From positions 117,781,052 to 117,845,051 of the forward strand of contig OX465284.1 in the NCBI GenBank assembly GCA_949987705.1: a stretch of DNA of 64,000 bases, read 5' to 3'. The position numbers and the translations under genes were made by a program. This stretch comes from Thereva unica. Its lineage: Eukaryota; Arthropoda; Insecta; Diptera; Therevidae. A model generated the notes under the pieces. The model saw nothing but the letters and a program-made list of their open reading frames with translations. It searched no databases and had not been told where the DNA came from. Shown piece after piece: positions 48,241-60,419 of the stretch; the first letter of the stretch is position 1; each line of letters opens with the position of its first letter.

Positions 48241-49296
48241 TTTGTATAAAGGGCATACTAGGGTTTAAGTTCTTTACGTTGCAGGTTTACATTTTTGTAG
48301 ATATTTCTTGCATCATTTAAGTTTGCCGATTCTTCTATTTTCTTCATTTTTTCCTCTCAATACTGTCGAAAAATAAAAAAACGTTAAATAAAATTGAATG
48401 CAAGGAAAAGGATATTCTGAAGCTTCGAATAACACCCAACAAGTAACTGAAGCTTCACAAGAGTTTCATGGTAAGCTTTAAGCTCGATTCTTAGAATTTC
48501 TTTAAGGTATGATGTAATAAAGCTTTTTGTAGGTTTCTAAACAATTTCCTGCAACCACATACATTTTTCTTTCTATTCTCCCCCATGCAAGATGATCGCA
48601 TTGCTCTCTTTTTAGAATTGTCAAACTAGCTTCATTGTTTTGTTGTACTATTGCTTTCCACTGCTTTGCTACCGTTCACGTTTGCACACTTATATCACCG
48701 TTAAGTCTGGTGAAACTAGAAACAATAGATTCAGCTATAAACTTCAGTCTTGGCCAAGGGTTCGAAGTGTTTTGTACGGCCGCGTTTGTGTTCGTTTCTA
48801 GAAAAATACTGGTGTCGCGTAGTAAACAGTAAGTTTAACAACAAAACAAGTTAATGTTCTTTGACTAAATTAATATCTCAGCAGGGAAAACATTTTGAAC
48901 AAAGCCGAAGTCAAATTGAAGTGCAAGTCGAACGCTCAAAGCACAAAGGAACGCAATTACCACACTTCAAATCATTCATTTTTGGCCTATCTTTTTTTAT
49001 CTAGTTTGATAAGCTTCTAGCATAATTACATTCTTGCGAAAAATATTTGATGCAAAAATAACATTCCTGATTAAAACCTTTTATCTACAAAAAAGAGGCG
49101 TACACTCTCGAATCGAATGTAGGCACATAATAAGCGAAAGTACAAACAATAAAGGTGCAACACTAGACGAGGTGGCTGCTTTGAGTTGAACTTCTTGAAC
49201 AGCTGGTACTTAAGTTCCATACTGCGGGCACTTTTTTAATGGAGGCGCATATCGGTTTGGTTCCTGGAATATTTTTTTAAGCTTTGCATTTATATC
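48241..49296. other. Upstream region of the SLC17 transporter gene
   Basis: No ORF with a domain. It probably contains 5' UTR and promoter of the transporter gene. Confidence 0.4.
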
Positions 49297-51392
49297 ATGA
49301 CCACACAACATGAAGTAGAGAACATAGATGCAGTAGAAGTAGACACATGTCATGAAGGAAGTGAGGAGAGTTGTGACGACACTCCGCTGATTAGCTCATC
49401 GATAGGTGAGACACATTTTGATATAACAAAAAGGCAATCAATTCTTAATATTCCCGTCAATCCACTAACATCAGACATTTCAATATGAAACCGGTCCAAA
49501 TCTGTAATTTGTTATTTTATTAGATTTTGGTTTTTTAACAAGATAGAATTTATAAGTAAAATGTTACATGGAAACTATATTCGAGCCATACAGGGACTTA
49601 GAATCGACAAATTCTTATTTCGATAATGTCGACCGCAACATTCGGCGATCAGTCACGTTTAAATTCGCGTTCGTTTGCATTAATCATCGTGGAAAGTTAT
49701 ACCTGCAAGGTCGTACTTCCACCTTACTACTATATAGACAAAGATTTCTTCTTAATTAATTCGATTTGCACGACGGATCCGCTCGTTCAACTTGAAAAAA
49801 TAATTGCGATTATTAAAATTTTAGTTCTCACGTAAGATTTTGCGCGGTTAAGAAACAATCAGACTATTCCTCCATTTGCATTAAGAAGCCTGTTCTTACT
49901 CCTAACACAATAGTAACGGGAAAATATATTTGGCTTTCATTCCTGTATTTCAGACGATGGAGACTTCCCGAAGGCCCGCCACATCTTCGGACTTATGGGG
50001 TTCCTCGGATTCGCAATCGTTTATGCAATGAGAGTTAATCTATCGGTTGCAATTGTGGTTATGGTCAATCAGACAGCAATCCCCCATGAGAATATAACCG
50101 TTGAAGACGTTTGCCTGGCTGGACCGGCATCGAATGACACAATACCACGGAAAGATGGTAGCTTTCAATGGGACGAAGCAACTCAGGGGATAGTGTTGGG
50201 TTCCTTTTTTTATGGCTACGTGATAACCCAAGTCCCTGGGGGGAGACTAGCAGAAACTGTTGGCGGCAAGCTCGTGTATGGAATTGGAGTTTTGATAACT
50301 GCGGTTTTCACTCTGCTAACTCCGTTTGCAGCTTACTGGAATTTGCCAGCTCTAGTACTTGTGAGAATTTTAGAAGGAATGGGCGAAGGTGTTACGTATC
50401 CTGCTATGCACGCAATGCTGGCTCACTGGATCCCACCTTTAGAGCGCAGTCAATTTGCTGCTATTGTATATGCGGGCTCAAATATTGGAACTGTTATTTC
50501 ATTACCTCTAGCTGGCTGGCTATGCTCTCTAGATTTTTTGGGAGGGTGGCCCCTAGCTTTTTATATATTTGGAGTGTTAGGTATAGTATGGTTCATCTTT
50601 TGGATGTACTTAGTTTATGACACTCCCAGCATACATCCAAGGATAACTTATAAGGAAAGGAACTTCATAGAACGGTCCGTAAAGATAAAAGACGACGAAC
50701 TTCTCGCAGATGACGATGATGGAAGTGACATCCCCTGGTTATCCATCTTAACATCCTTACCGCTTTGGGCAATCCTCATCACTCAGTGCGGACAAGCATG
50801 GGCATTCTACACCCAACTAACAGAGCTTCCCACATACATGGACAATATTTTACATTTCGGCATCGAATCGAATGCTATTCTTACAGCTCTTCCGTACTTA
50901 ACATCGTGGATTTTTGGGATTTTGTGCTCGATATTCGCCGACTGGCTTCTTACTAAAGGATACATATCACAAGTGAATTCGTATAAATTATGGAATACTG
51001 TTGCATCTGTAATCCCATCGCTTGGTTTGATTGGTGTAGCGTATGTTGGTTGCAACTGGATTTGGGTTATGGTGATGTTAGCTGGCGTTGGCGCATTCCA
51101 AGGGGCTGTTTACCCTGGTAATCAAATGAACCATATCGTTCTCAGCCCGAAATATGCTGGGACTATGTATGGTTTGACAAATGCTGCTGGAAATACTTGC
51201 GGCTTCTTAGCTCCTTACGTTATTGGCTTAATTATAAACGGACATCAAACTTTACGACAATGGAGACTAGTTTTTTATCTTGCCGCAGCAGCAAGTATTG
51301 GCGGTAACTTCTTTTATTTACTGTTTGCAAGTGCTGAAGAACAACCATGGTCCAGGAACAGGCGTAGGAGATTGAGGACTAACACTTATTGA
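49297..51392 (+). CDS. SLC17-family anion/phosphate transporter (MFS)
   Basis: Major facilitator of the SLC17 family, which includes Na+/phosphate cotransporters, sialin and vesicular glutamate transporters. Two exons, 49297-49405 and 49954-51392, join at ATA G|AC to give 515 residues. Exon 1 encodes an acidic cytoplasmic tail with an EESCDDTPLI sorting-like segment. About 12 hydrophobic helices follow. Family signatures are ARHIFGLMGFLGF...MRVNLSVAIVVM (helix 1), FYGYVITQVPGGRLAE (helices 2-3), LEGMGEGVTYPAMHAMLAHWIPPLERS (helices 3-4) and MNHIVLSPKYAGTMYGLTNA...GFLAP. An N-glycosylation site in the first luminal loop (HENITV) fits the fold. The substrate cannot be assigned. It lies 1.9 kb downstream of the Mipp gene on the same strand. 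Confidence 0.93.
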
Positions 51393-51986
51393 CCATGGAT
51401 TAAAATTTCGCAGAAATACGGTGAATTGCTTTAGGGAACTTTTTATGTAGTTATCAGTAGTTGGCATGTGATACAAAAAAAGTATTAAGTTTAGAATGGG
51501 TTATTTATTTTTGTTAGGACGTAAAACGGATCGCTTTTATTTTATCTCGTTACTAAATGTTTTTTTTAATTCTAAAAGTTTAAAAGCTCATGTGATTTAT
51601 TAAAGATAAAATCGGCGATTTATGCTTTAAATTACGATTTTCTCAATAAAAAGTATATGTAATTCCAAAAATATATGTATACATATGTATATCAAATTAT
51701 ATTTATTAAAAAAAGTATTTTATTACCAAGAACGATAAATAAAAATGTTTTTCTATCATTACGTTTGTTTTTTGTGAAAATGAATAAATAGAGCATCTAG
51801 AACTTTGAAAATAAGTTAACAATAAGGTGAGAAGGTTGAAGATGTGGCTATATGTACCGCCCTAGAAGACACAATTTAAACACCTCCTTATTCAAACAAT
51901 AATCAGTTACGCCAAATATTACAAATTATATTTTCTTTGCTTATTACAAACATTTTAGATAGTTTTTTTTAACCTTTTACTTACGC
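51393..51986. other. Convergent 3' region
   Basis: AT-rich spacer shared by the 3' ends of the SLC17 gene (plus) and the ALDH-fold gene (minus). No further gene seen. Confidence 0.6.
51645..51650 (+). terminator. Polyadenylation signal of the SLC17 gene
   Basis: AATAAA about 250 bp after the stop, within AT-rich 3' sequence. Confidence 0.5.
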
Positions 51987-53975
51987 TTAGTTCGCAAATG
52001 TTCCCCCTATAGGGAAGACGACTCTTTTTTTTCCGCCTTCGCTAGAAAAGTATTCAAAATGATACGAGTCTTCAATGCTGGCAGCGCTCGCATAGGGCGT
52101 ATCGTTAATTCCGTTCCATAATTTTCCCCATATATCGGAACAATTTATCCAAAAAATACCTCGATCTAGTTTGTTAACAATTTCATACGCCACAGAAATA
52201 TTTGATGACCAAATTGCAGAATGTGACAATCGACTTTTCTGCGCTAAATTTATTAATTCCTTTGTTGTTCGAAATGACCGTATACTAGTTACTATTTGTA
52301 AGCAATCGTTGAAATAATTCTTGTCGAATTCAAAGCAAATTAACGGAGCGTAGCTGCCCTCTTTTTGCACTCCAAGCGTGCGTGCATTCAATTCTTTTAT
52401 TCTGTCATACGATTTTTGATAACATTCTTGGAATAGTTTATCTCGTGAAACCTCTGAAGGATATGGTCGCAATTTTTCTGCAACTTTCTCTACAAATTTA
52501 TTCATACAACTTTCCTGTACATACACGGTGCGCCATTTCCAAGGACTACCTATGTAATCGTAGATTGATTTGACTAAATAATGGCTAGCCGCATTCAAGT
52601 CTGATGATTCCATTACAAACATATCACCTGCCTCAACAAAATTAGAAGATTCTGCAAGTATTTCAGGAGTAGAGAGTGGTTGTTTCAATAAGTCGCCGAG
52701 TTGTTTAATGAGAGTAAATCTAGGCTCATCATATATAACTTTAACTGTCGTAACCAATTTCAGTCTGGCAACCAAATCACGAATCAAATGACAAAGTGGC
52801 TTCTCCCATGTTGCAAGAACTATTGTGTAGTCTGACGGCGGTATACGGTCTGAACAAACATCATTAGATTCGTTTAAACCTAGTTCAATATGTCTTTCCG
52901 CTACGTTTCCAGGAACGCAATTGTTTTCTTCTTCTATAATTGCTAATTTTGTAATATTTTGTCTAATTGCTTTGACAAAATCTGCAATATTCTCATTTGA
53001 TAAGGGTTTAACTTCTGCTTCAAAATGTTTTTTGGTCGACTTTAAATAGTTTACCTAAAAATATAAATATTTTTATAAATTCTGGGTGAATATCAGGCAA
53101 GTAAACTTCTAAGTATTTTAAAAATTCGTATTCCATGACTCTGGTTTAATTTTTATTACAGATTTGAATGATGCCTACAAAGGTGCCTAGCCCCACATTT
53201 AGACAAGTCGTTTGAAAAACATTCACGTAAATATTCGGTAATCTGGAATTCAGTGTTTCGGGAACTTTGAAGAGCACTACTGTAATTGGCATATCGCAGT
53301 TCCATTTTTAGCACAGGAAACAAGCCATTTTGTATACGGTAAAACTGTTGGCATCAGACCAGACATCCACGGAGAAGATGTGAAAATTGAAAGAAATTCG
53401 CGCGGCAATTTTAGAGATAATAGTAACTTGGTAAAATAATATTTCCTAACGTTAGCAATATGATATAAAAAACTCAAACTTGTATGAAAAGAACGAGCAT
53501 CCGGTCTTCGTTTAGTTTTTTAGTATTGCATCCAGCACTTATTTCTCTAATGCAGGTGAACCTGATGGTCATAGCTCATTAAAGTCACGGATATCGAACC
53601 ACGATTGTCAGGGACTGATGATCTCTAGCTTGACAGTCAGTATCGCCGTTATCAACTTAGACTTTGAACTTATACTAAGCCATAGAATTGAACTAACCGG
53701 CGGCTGCTATTTTAAGTACAGCAATGGGCCAACTTAACTTTAAAATGCACTATTCATTCGAATAATTTATTAAAACACGCATCAAAAAAGAGCGGTGGCT
53801 TCCTAATGAATTGTTAAAAATTGTAAATTTCACCGACGAAAAGTGTACACAAGGCCTAATCGGACTTTATTAAATATGACGAGAATTTCGGAAAACTTAC
53901 AGAGGTTAATTTATCCACTTTGTCATATTGCAAATTCTCCATCATATCTGATGTTATCTTCTCCTTTTGGGACAT
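51987..53975 (-). CDS. ALDH-fold protein, DUF1487-like
   Basis: Two exons, 53975-53901 and 53054-51987, give 380 residues starting MSQKEKITSDMMENL. The pattern from about residue 110 to the end resembles the C-terminal (catalytic) half of aldehyde dehydrogenases: ESSDLNAASHYLVKSIYDYIG, then VQESCMNKFVEKVAEKL, then WSSNISVAYEIVNKLDRGIFWINCSD, which parallels the ALDH 'A..ia..l..G.vwvN' strand. The segment that normally holds the QxC catalytic cysteine reads SPWKWRTVYVQES, with no cysteine, so catalysis by the usual ALDH mechanism is unlikely. I associate it with the insect DUF1487 group (ALDH-like clan) from memory. Function is unknown. The 846-bp intron has gtaagt and ttttag ends. Confidence 0.75.
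53055..53900 (-). other. Intron of the ALDH-fold gene
   Basis: 846 bp without recognisable features. Confidence 0.65.
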
Positions 53976-54492
53976 AATAAATTAAGGAACTATCTATCGA
54001 CTGTATTATAAGTTTTTCTGGATATTCCACCTCAAAACAGCCAGAACTGTCACACTCAAGTTCTTGATCAACAAGTGGCCTCGGCACAGGGTGTGATTGC
54101 AATTAAGCTTCTCAAAACCCATATAGCCACCCTGTCAAAACCGATGGCTTTTGTTTTCATTTTTCATATCATTTTTATCGTTCGCGCTACAAATGGGGTG
54201 TCTTGTCTGTGCATTCGCAGATATTGAAGGTGCATTTGAAGTTACCTTGATGCAATTAATGAGCAACACATGTTAGTGAGTTAGCATGGACAAGGTTTTG
54301 TTTTGGAAACAGAATGGTCAACAGATTGCAAAACTAGAGTGTTTAGCCCACTCCTTTAAACCAGAAAATTCTTTTAGCTGAAAGGCGCTATATTAAGGAC
54401 GGGAAATAATATTTTAAAATCTCAATTGTAACAGAAATAATTTTTATTTTTCGGTACTTATGTACAAGCTTAACAAAAATACTGCTACTCCC
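53976..54492. other. Intergenic spacer
   Basis: Lies between the start of the ALDH-fold gene and the stop of the next minus-strand gene. Nothing recognised beyond expected promoter and 3' UTR sequence. Confidence 0.45.
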
Positions 54493-54974
54493 TCATGATT
54501 TAGCGTCCTTCGCTAATGCGTTTTTCAAAACATTGCGATAAAGCAACTCATCATCTCGAATTAATTCCACGTGCTTATCTCTCTTACAAAGTAAACTGTT
54601 GCTTGTGACTGGTGCATCACTGGGACGAATTTTCCCCCATGGGAAATTAGCCGCGATACTCGCGCGGAAAGCCCCAAAATGACAATACGGGCAAGTACAT
54701 GGGGATCCTAGAGAGAAAACGTTTTGTCATTGCTTTTTATTAAATATACCGTAAAATAACCTTCCAATTTCGGTTTCTTAGCTGGAATTTCATCGCGATT
54801 TTCTTCGGAGTCCTCTGAAGTTTCGGAGTCCTCTGAAGTAAGTGTTATAACGTCCTCACTTATCTCAGACATTCTACTATCTACTTCTGCAATTACACTT
54901 TTTGTTAGACAACAGTAAATGAAGTTGTTGAGCCAAATTACACGACCTATCACTTTCCCAGACTCACTTTCCAA
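54493..54974 (-). CDS. Small acidic/Cys-containing protein, unrecognised
   Basis: Two exons, 54974-54761 and 54707-54493, give 142 residues if the first ATG is used, or 108 residues from MSEISEDVIT at 54872. The split is supported by an AAG|gtta donor and a tctctctag acceptor that keep the frame (KLEG, then SPCTCPYCHFGAF). The N-terminal part is Ser/Glu/Asp-rich (TSEDSETSEDSEENRD), followed by a basic AKKPKL patch that could be a nuclear-localisation signal. The C-terminal part has a CTCPYCH cluster, possibly metal-binding, and a charged helical tail (DKHVELIRDDELLYRN). I do not recognise the family. The longer start adds a hydrophobic stretch and is less convincing than the internal Met. Confidence 0.5.
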
Positions 54975-55507
54975 TCACTTCCAATAAACCGGTTTTTTAG
55001 ACAAGGGGGCGCAGGGAAGTGCATGTGTTGGTCTCACTTGTGAATCCAAGAAAAATTTCGGTCTCACAGCAAATTACACTAACACAAGCATAACTTTCTT
55101 CGCTGGGACTGCGATAATTATAAGAATTTTTGTTGTTTTGTGCACAACCACAAAGACAATAGAATTGTTACACGGAAAAGAGGCAGAAATTTAAATGCAC
55201 CGTGTAATACTCAAATTTTACACAGACAGGTTTGACGTGAGTCCCAAGTGAATGGCCGTGTAATTTCACTCGTTTACCGCTTGATTGGAAAGCAACGGCA
55301 TTGCCTACAGTAAAAGCTTGCATTTTAGCTTTGAAAGTAATGACAAGAATCTCAGTTATTATTGCAAGTTGATGATTTTTTGTGTTATATAAATGAATTT
55401 GAGAAAATGATTTTCCCTAGTTTCAATTAACATTAGAGAATTCTTATTATGGCGTATATATAATTGGGGCCACAAGGCATGAGAAGCGCCAACTTCACGG
55501 GTATTAC
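54975..55507. other. Intergenic spacer left of the retrotransposon
   Basis: No gene seen. Confidence 0.45.
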
Positions 55508-55511
55508 AAAG
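55508..55511. repeat. 4-bp target-site duplication AAAG (pair at 61389-61392)
   Basis: Identical tetranucleotides abut the outer edges of both LTRs. Confidence 0.8.
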
Positions 55512-55820
55512 TATGGGGACTTGACTCCGTATCTTATCCTCATAGGAATAAATTTAGAGAGGAGGATGATTTATAATACTTTTATTATGTTGTTAACCCG
55601 AAGGATGTACAGAGAGAACTGATTTCTTATTCTAAAACAATTTATAAATTAAACGTTAAAATACATCAGTGCTTACTTATCCTAAAATTAAATCTAATTT
55701 AGTCTAAAGTAAAGTGTTTTAATTTCGTTTGTGTACAGTGGTTTTTCTGTAACATGTTGTTGTGTATGATCGTCTTTCATGTAGATGGCGCTGAACAACC
55801 TTTGCAGTTGGGTCGCCACA
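55512..55820 (-). repeat. 3' LTR
   Basis: 309 bp, starting TGTGGCGACCC in element orientation. About six differences from the 5' LTR were counted, all in the first ~60 bp on the plus strand (the U5 end); the other ~245 bp look identical. Confidence 0.93.
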
Positions 55821-55833
55821 TTACTCCCCTTCC
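55821..55833 (-). promoter_or_regulatory. Polypurine tract
   Basis: GGAAGGGGAGTAA on the minus strand directly precedes the 3' LTR. It is the expected plus-strand DNA primer. Confidence 0.75.
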
Positions 55834-55846
55834 AGTAACACCGTAA

Positions 55847-58800
55847 CTAGTTGTTAGGTGTTGCGAAACGTACCAGATTTCTTTTTGCGGCTGGTCCGTC
55901 GTATGTTCTTGGCGTTTGACTAATTATCAGATCATCTTGGAGAGTTGTTTCCTGTAAAATCGCAGGCTTTAGTCGGTCTACTGAGACGTTTGAGTGTTTT
56001 CCGTTGACCTCAATGGTATAGTATGCGTCATTATCTCTCTTGATAACGGGATGAGGTCCGGTGTATGGCTGGTCCAATGGTTTCTTCACTCCATCTACTC
56101 TTAGAAATACATGTGTACACGTAGCTAAATCCTTATGTATGAAGATTCTTGGCTTGTTATGATGTGCGGTTTGACGTGGGCGTAGCTCTCGCATGTGTTC
56201 CCTCAGCGCTTCCTTAAATATCGTTCTATCAGGTTGAAAGTCGTCTTGCATAAAAAATTCGCCAGGTATTCGTAGGGTTGTACCAAATACCAACTCGGCG
56301 CTGGAGGTACCGATGTCTTCTTTGAGACAGTTCCTTAATCCTAACATAACTACTGGTAATACTTGTATCCAGTCTTCATTTTGATGACATTTTATCGCGG
56401 CTTTGAATGACCGATGCCATCGTTCGATTAACCCATTCGCCTGTGGGTGGTATGCTGTAGTGCGATTCGTCCGACTTCCAATCAGTTTAGCGAAAGCGTC
56501 GAAAATCTGCGAGTCGAATTGCGTGCCTCTATCCGTCGTTATGATAGCTGGTGTGCCGTATCTTGAGATCCATGTTTCAAAAAACGCTTCGACCACCGTG
56601 GTTGCCGTTATATCCTTGATTGGCGTAGCCTCCGGCCATCGTGTAAAACGATCAATCATCGTTAAGCAGTATTTGTACCCTCTTACTTCCGTCATCGGTC
56701 CAACAATGTCGATATGCACATGTTGAAATCGACCATCCGGGACGTCGATGTGTTGTGGTATTCGTTTAGTATGTCGACTAATCTTTGACCTTTGGCATGG
56801 TAAACAAGATCGTGACCATCCGTTGATGTCTTTGTTCATTCCTGGCCAAATAAATTTTCTCGCAATAGCTTTTCTCGTAGCTTTGCCGCTGCAATGCGCA
56901 GTGTTGTGAACGTTGTCAAAGATCCTCTTTCTTAATGGTTTGGGTAAGTATGGTCGTATCCTATCGGTAGAAACATCGCAGTATACCGTAGTCTCCGTGT
57001 TACATAGTCGTAGCTTCTTAAATTTTATTGCACCTGGGTGTTGCAGTAGTTCCTTCAGTTCTTCGTCCTTCTCCTGTTCACTCGCTATGTCTTCCGTAGT
57101 GACACAAACTGGTAAGACAATATCGTTAATTCTCGATAAAGTGTCGGCTACTGCATTATCCGTTCCCGAGATGTGTCTAATATCCGTAGTAAACTGTCCT
57201 ATTAGATCCAATTGTCTTTGCTGTCTCGGTGATGCTTTCGATGATTTTTGGCTAAAAGCATACGTTAACGGTTTATGGTCCGTGAATATCGTTGTATTTC
57301 GCCCTTCCACCAAGTGTCTAAAATATTTGATCGCTGAGAATATGGCAAGAAGTTCTCTGTCGTATGCGCTATATCTCGCTTGTGTTTCCGACATCTTTCT
57401 TGAGAAAAATCCTAACGGTTGTCGTTTTCCCTCGATGTCTTGTTCCAGTACCGCACCAATCGCGATGTCAGACGCGTCAGTCGTCAGCTTCAGTGGTGTG
57501 TCCTCTGCTGGATGCGCAATGATCGTGGCTTTTGCTAATTCCTCCTTGCACTTTTCGAATGCCGCCTCTGTCTCTGTGTTCCAGTTGATGGGTCTTTTAT
57601 CCCGTTTCTTCGTTCCCGTGGTAAGAGAATGCAGAGGTGCTTGGATACTTGCTGCACCCTTGATGCATCGTCTGTAGAAATTAAGCATTCCTAAGAATCT
57701 CCTTAATTCCTGAACCGTGTTTGGTTTGGGAAAATTCCTTATCGCAAGTACTCGATGTTCGAGTGGTCTAATCCCATCCTTCGAGACTTCATATCCGAGG
57801 TATTCTACCTTTTCCTGTCCCCAATGGCACTTGCTTAATTTGATTATAAGCCCATAATCCTTTAGTCGTTGGATGACTTCTCTTATGTGTTTAATATGTT
57901 CATCCCTTGAGCGCGATGCTATTAAAATGTCGTCCACATAGCAAAAACAGAACTCCAATCCTCGTAACGTTGTGTCAATAAACCGTTGAAAAGATTGCGC
58001 GGCATTTGTTAGTCCAAATGGCATTACGTTAAATTCGAAGAGTCCAAACGGTGTTATTAACGCCGTCTTCTCTCGGTCTTCAGGTGCCATTGGTATCTGG
58101 AAATACGCTCTTTCCAAATCCATCGTTGTAAAGTAGGTACATCCATGCAAACGATGTGAAAAATCTTGTATGTTCGGTACAGGATATTTGTCTGGTAAGG
58201 TCATCTTGTTTAATCGTCTATAATCGCCGCATAATCTCCATGTTCCGTCCTTCTTCTTTGTCATCGTCATGGGATTTGCGTAAGGGCTGCATGAGGGGCT
58301 AACAATACCTTCTTCTATCCATTCGTTGATTTCCTTTCGTGCTGCTTTGCATCTGCCTGGTGATAATCGTCGGGGGCGTTCGTAGCAGGGTGGACCTTTC
58401 GTGATTATGTAATGCCTCACGTTGTGCTTCGGCTCCCTGTACTTCCCTCTTCGTGTGACGTCGATATTTTCTTTGACTATCTTGAGAAATTCATTCTCCT
58501 CGCATACCGTTGTAACTGTTGGCGTCTTGCTTGCTGTCAGCGTGCCAACCGCGGTAAGGTTCGTTATACCGTCTATTAACTTCCGATTCCTCAGATCTGG
58601 AAGTAGATGGTACTCGTGTAAGAAATCGATTCCTACAATCGGCTGGGCTACGTCAGCAATGATGAAGTTCCATGTGAAGATGCGTCTTAATCCGAAATCA
58701 ACAGTCATTCTCATTTGTCCATAAGTCGATATTTTGGTATTATTTGCAGCATGGAGAAAAAAATCAGGATCGCATTGACAATTTTTGCTAAAATTCTTTG

Positions 58801-58966
58801 TTAGTACTGAAACGTCAGCTCCCGTATCAATTAAAAATCGCGTGCCAGTCTTTCGGTCTTGCATTAAGAGACGTTTTGAGCTTGATAGCTGACCGACGGA
58901 CGCCTCCGTACTCGTCGGTTCTCCTAGTTTTCCGAATTCTTCGTCCAAGAACACGGTTGTCGACAT
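55847..58966 (-). CDS. pol: Retrotransposon pol polyprotein (PR-RT-RH-IN)
   Basis: 1039 residues from the first Met, but probably made as a Gag-Pol fusion by -1 frameshifting, since gag (ending 58924) overlaps it by 43 bp. Aspartic protease has [11 protein letters not shown] at about 45-55. Reverse transcriptase has [11 protein letters not shown], the MPFGLTNAA block and the catalytic YVDD at 343-346. RNase H has [15 protein letters not shown] at about 495-509. Integrase has a His-Cys zinc domain (HNTAHC...CLPCQRSK, about 690-735) and a DDE core ([32 protein letters not shown]). The tail after the core ends in a short region without chromodomain features. No stops or frameshifts interrupt it. 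Confidence 0.95.
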   Translation of the reverse strand: MSTTVFLDEEFGKLGEPTSTEASVGQLSSSKRLLMQDRKTGTRFLIDTGADVSVLTKNFSKNCQCDPDFFLHAANNTKISTYGQMRMTVDFGLRRIFTWNFIIADVAQPIVGIDFLHEYHLLPDLRNRKLIDGITNLTAVGTLTASKTPTVTTVCEENEFLKIVKENIDVTRRGKYREPKHNVRHYIITKGPPCYERPRRLSPGRCKAARKEINEWIEEGIVSPSCSPYANPMTMTKKKDGTWRLCGDYRRLNKMTLPDKYPVPNIQDFSHRLHGCTYFTTMDLERAYFQIPMAPEDREKTALITPFGLFEFNVMPFGLTNAAQSFQRFIDTTLRGLEFCFCYVDDILIASRSRDEHIKHIREVIQRLKDYGLIIKLSKCHWGQEKVEYLGYEVSKDGIRPLEHRVLAIRNFPKPNTVQELRRFLGMLNFYRRCIKGAASIQAPLHSLTTGTKKRDKRPINWNTETEAAFEKCKEELAKATIIAHPAEDTPLKLTTDASDIAIGAVLEQDIEGKRQPLGFFSRKMSETQARYSAYDRELLAIFSAIKYFRHLVEGRNTTIFTDHKPLTYAFSQKSSKASPRQQRQLDLIGQFTTDIRHISGTDNAVADTLSRINDIVLPVCVTTEDIASEQEKDEELKELLQHPGAIKFKKLRLCNTETTVYCDVSTDRIRPYLPKPLRKRIFDNVHNTAHCSGKATRKAIARKFIWPGMNKDINGWSRSCLPCQRSKISRHTKRIPQHIDVPDGRFQHVHIDIVGPMTEVRGYKYCLTMIDRFTRWPEATPIKDITATTVVEAFFETWISRYGTPAIITTDRGTQFDSQIFDAFAKLIGSRTNRTTAYHPQANGLIERWHRSFKAAIKCHQNEDWIQVLPVVMLGLRNCLKEDIGTSSAELVFGTTLRIPGEFFMQDDFQPDRTIFKEALREHMRELRPRQTAHHNKPRIFIHKDLATCTHVFLRVDGVKKPLDQPYTGPHPVIKRDNDAYYTIEVNGKHSNVSVDRLKPAILQETTLQDDLIISQTPRTYDGPAAKRNLVRFATPNN

Positions 58967-59877
58967 TTACGTGCCTTGTTTCCAAACTTTTGGTGGTAAA
59001 AACAAGTTTCACTATTCTCTTGTGGTTTTCTCCCTGGCGATTTCGATCTACCTCGTGCGTGCATGGCGTTGTCTCTACCACGTGACCTTGACCGGAGATT
59101 CCTCACCTCCTTCGACAGAGTTTCAACAGCAAGTCTCAGCTCGCTGATGACGCTGTCGTTCGCGTTGTCACCTCTTCCTGCAATATCACCTCTTGTGCTA
59201 TGTCCCGTTGGCGTTTGCTTAAATCCCTTATCTGGATCCTCGTGCATTTTCCTTTCCAGCGCGTAGACGTGTGGCTGCATGACTTCAACGATCCGATCAG
59301 CTTGAAGTGCTAAACCGCTCAGATCTTCAGTATCGTTGACGGCTATGATACCACGTACTTGCTCAGGTAGCTGTTCAGTGAACAGCGAACGCAGGACAGT
59401 ATTGTTGCATTGACCTCCAGCCAAATTCCTCAGGCGCTGGAGATATAACGAGGGTTTCTCATTTCCAATTGGCTGTCCCCTTAATAAACGCCGCACTCGT
59501 GTCTCAGAAGACTCACCAAACGCTGTGATGATCCGTGTCTTCAAAGTGTCGTACTTGTTTCTTTCTGGTGGAGAGTCTATTATGTCCCCTACGACTCCCA
59601 GTATTTCGCTATCTAAATTGACCAAAACATGCCTAAACTTCGTAGAGTCCGCAGTGATCCTATTCAATCCAAACGCGGCTTCCGCCACTGCAAACCACCT
59701 GGCTGGAGATGTCTTCCAGAATGGTTGTGGTAATTTAACATTAGACACCGCATTTATGTGATTGCCTTCGTATTCATGACCATGACCCGTTGAGGAAGCT
59801 GCTTCGAAACGGGGTGGTGGCTGTTGTTCGTTGGCTGATGCCTGCACAGCACTTGGTGTTTCGGCTGGCTGATCCAT
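58924..59877 (-). CDS. gag: Retrotransposon gag
   Basis: The structural protein that packages element RNA. I prefer the ATG at 59877 ([10 protein letters not shown], 317 residues); an upstream in-frame ATG at 59961 would add 28 less typical residues. The capsid-like region starts [21 protein letters not shown] and contains the conserved [26 protein letters not shown] and [10 protein letters not shown] blocks. The C-terminus is basic ([22 protein letters not shown]) and ends in a Cys-His knuckle C-x3-H-x9-C-x3-C, which differs from the usual CCHC and is typical of CsRn1-like elements. It overlaps pol by 43 bp in a different frame. Confidence 0.92.
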   Translation of the reverse strand: MDQPAETPSAVQASANEQQPPPRFEAASSTGHGHEYEGNHINAVSNVKLPQPFWKTSPARWFAVAEAAFGLNRITADSTKFRHVLVNLDSEILGVVGDIIDSPPERNKYDTLKTRIITAFGESSETRVRRLLRGQPIGNEKPSLYLQRLRNLAGGQCNNTVLRSLFTEQLPEQVRGIIAVNDTEDLSGLALQADRIVEVMQPHVYALERKMHEDPDKGFKQTPTGHSTRGDIAGRGDNANDSVISELRLAVETLSKEVRNLRSRSRGRDNAMHARGRSKSPGRKPQENSETCFYHQKFGNKARKCRQPCSWTKNSEN

Positions 59878-60419
59878 GTCACCAATTCCTTCCCCGTTTG
59901 TGAGAATATATGTATATAAAAGACTTCGCGTGTACTTATTAATTGACTTTAACTTGCGCAAACTTGTTAAGAAGACAAAAAATTACGATTTGCTTTCGTG
60001 GTTCTCGAAATATAATATGTATACTGCCCGGTTCCCGTATTTCTCGGACAGTAATATTTGCAACGCACGAAAGAAAACTATGTCAAATCGGTCGAATTCA
60101 CCGTTAGTAACTCGTGGTTAGTGAATTTATGACGAAAATATGAGTTATGTGTTTTGACTTTTGTAAATATATAATTGAACAAATTGAACAGCCTCTTAAC
60201 TCTAAATACTAACTTACTAAGTTTTGTCTTCAATGCAACTTCCTTCGCGTTCGGCAATGGGTCGTCTTCTTCTCACTTCTTTATGTTCCTCTTCTCGTTT
60301 CTTTGTCGTCTTCTTCTTTCCTCCGGTTGGAGGTCCTTGCTTAGCTTCACCGTCCGGAACCTTCCTTAGGGCCTTAGCAACTGGCTGGGCCCTCACTCGT
60401 ACTCAGGATCTTCTTTTCG

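Noticed and set aside
49568..49835. Two overlapping ~65-codon plus-strand frames between the SLC17 exons
   Set aside because: They fall in the transporter's intron, overlap each other in different frames and have no domain.
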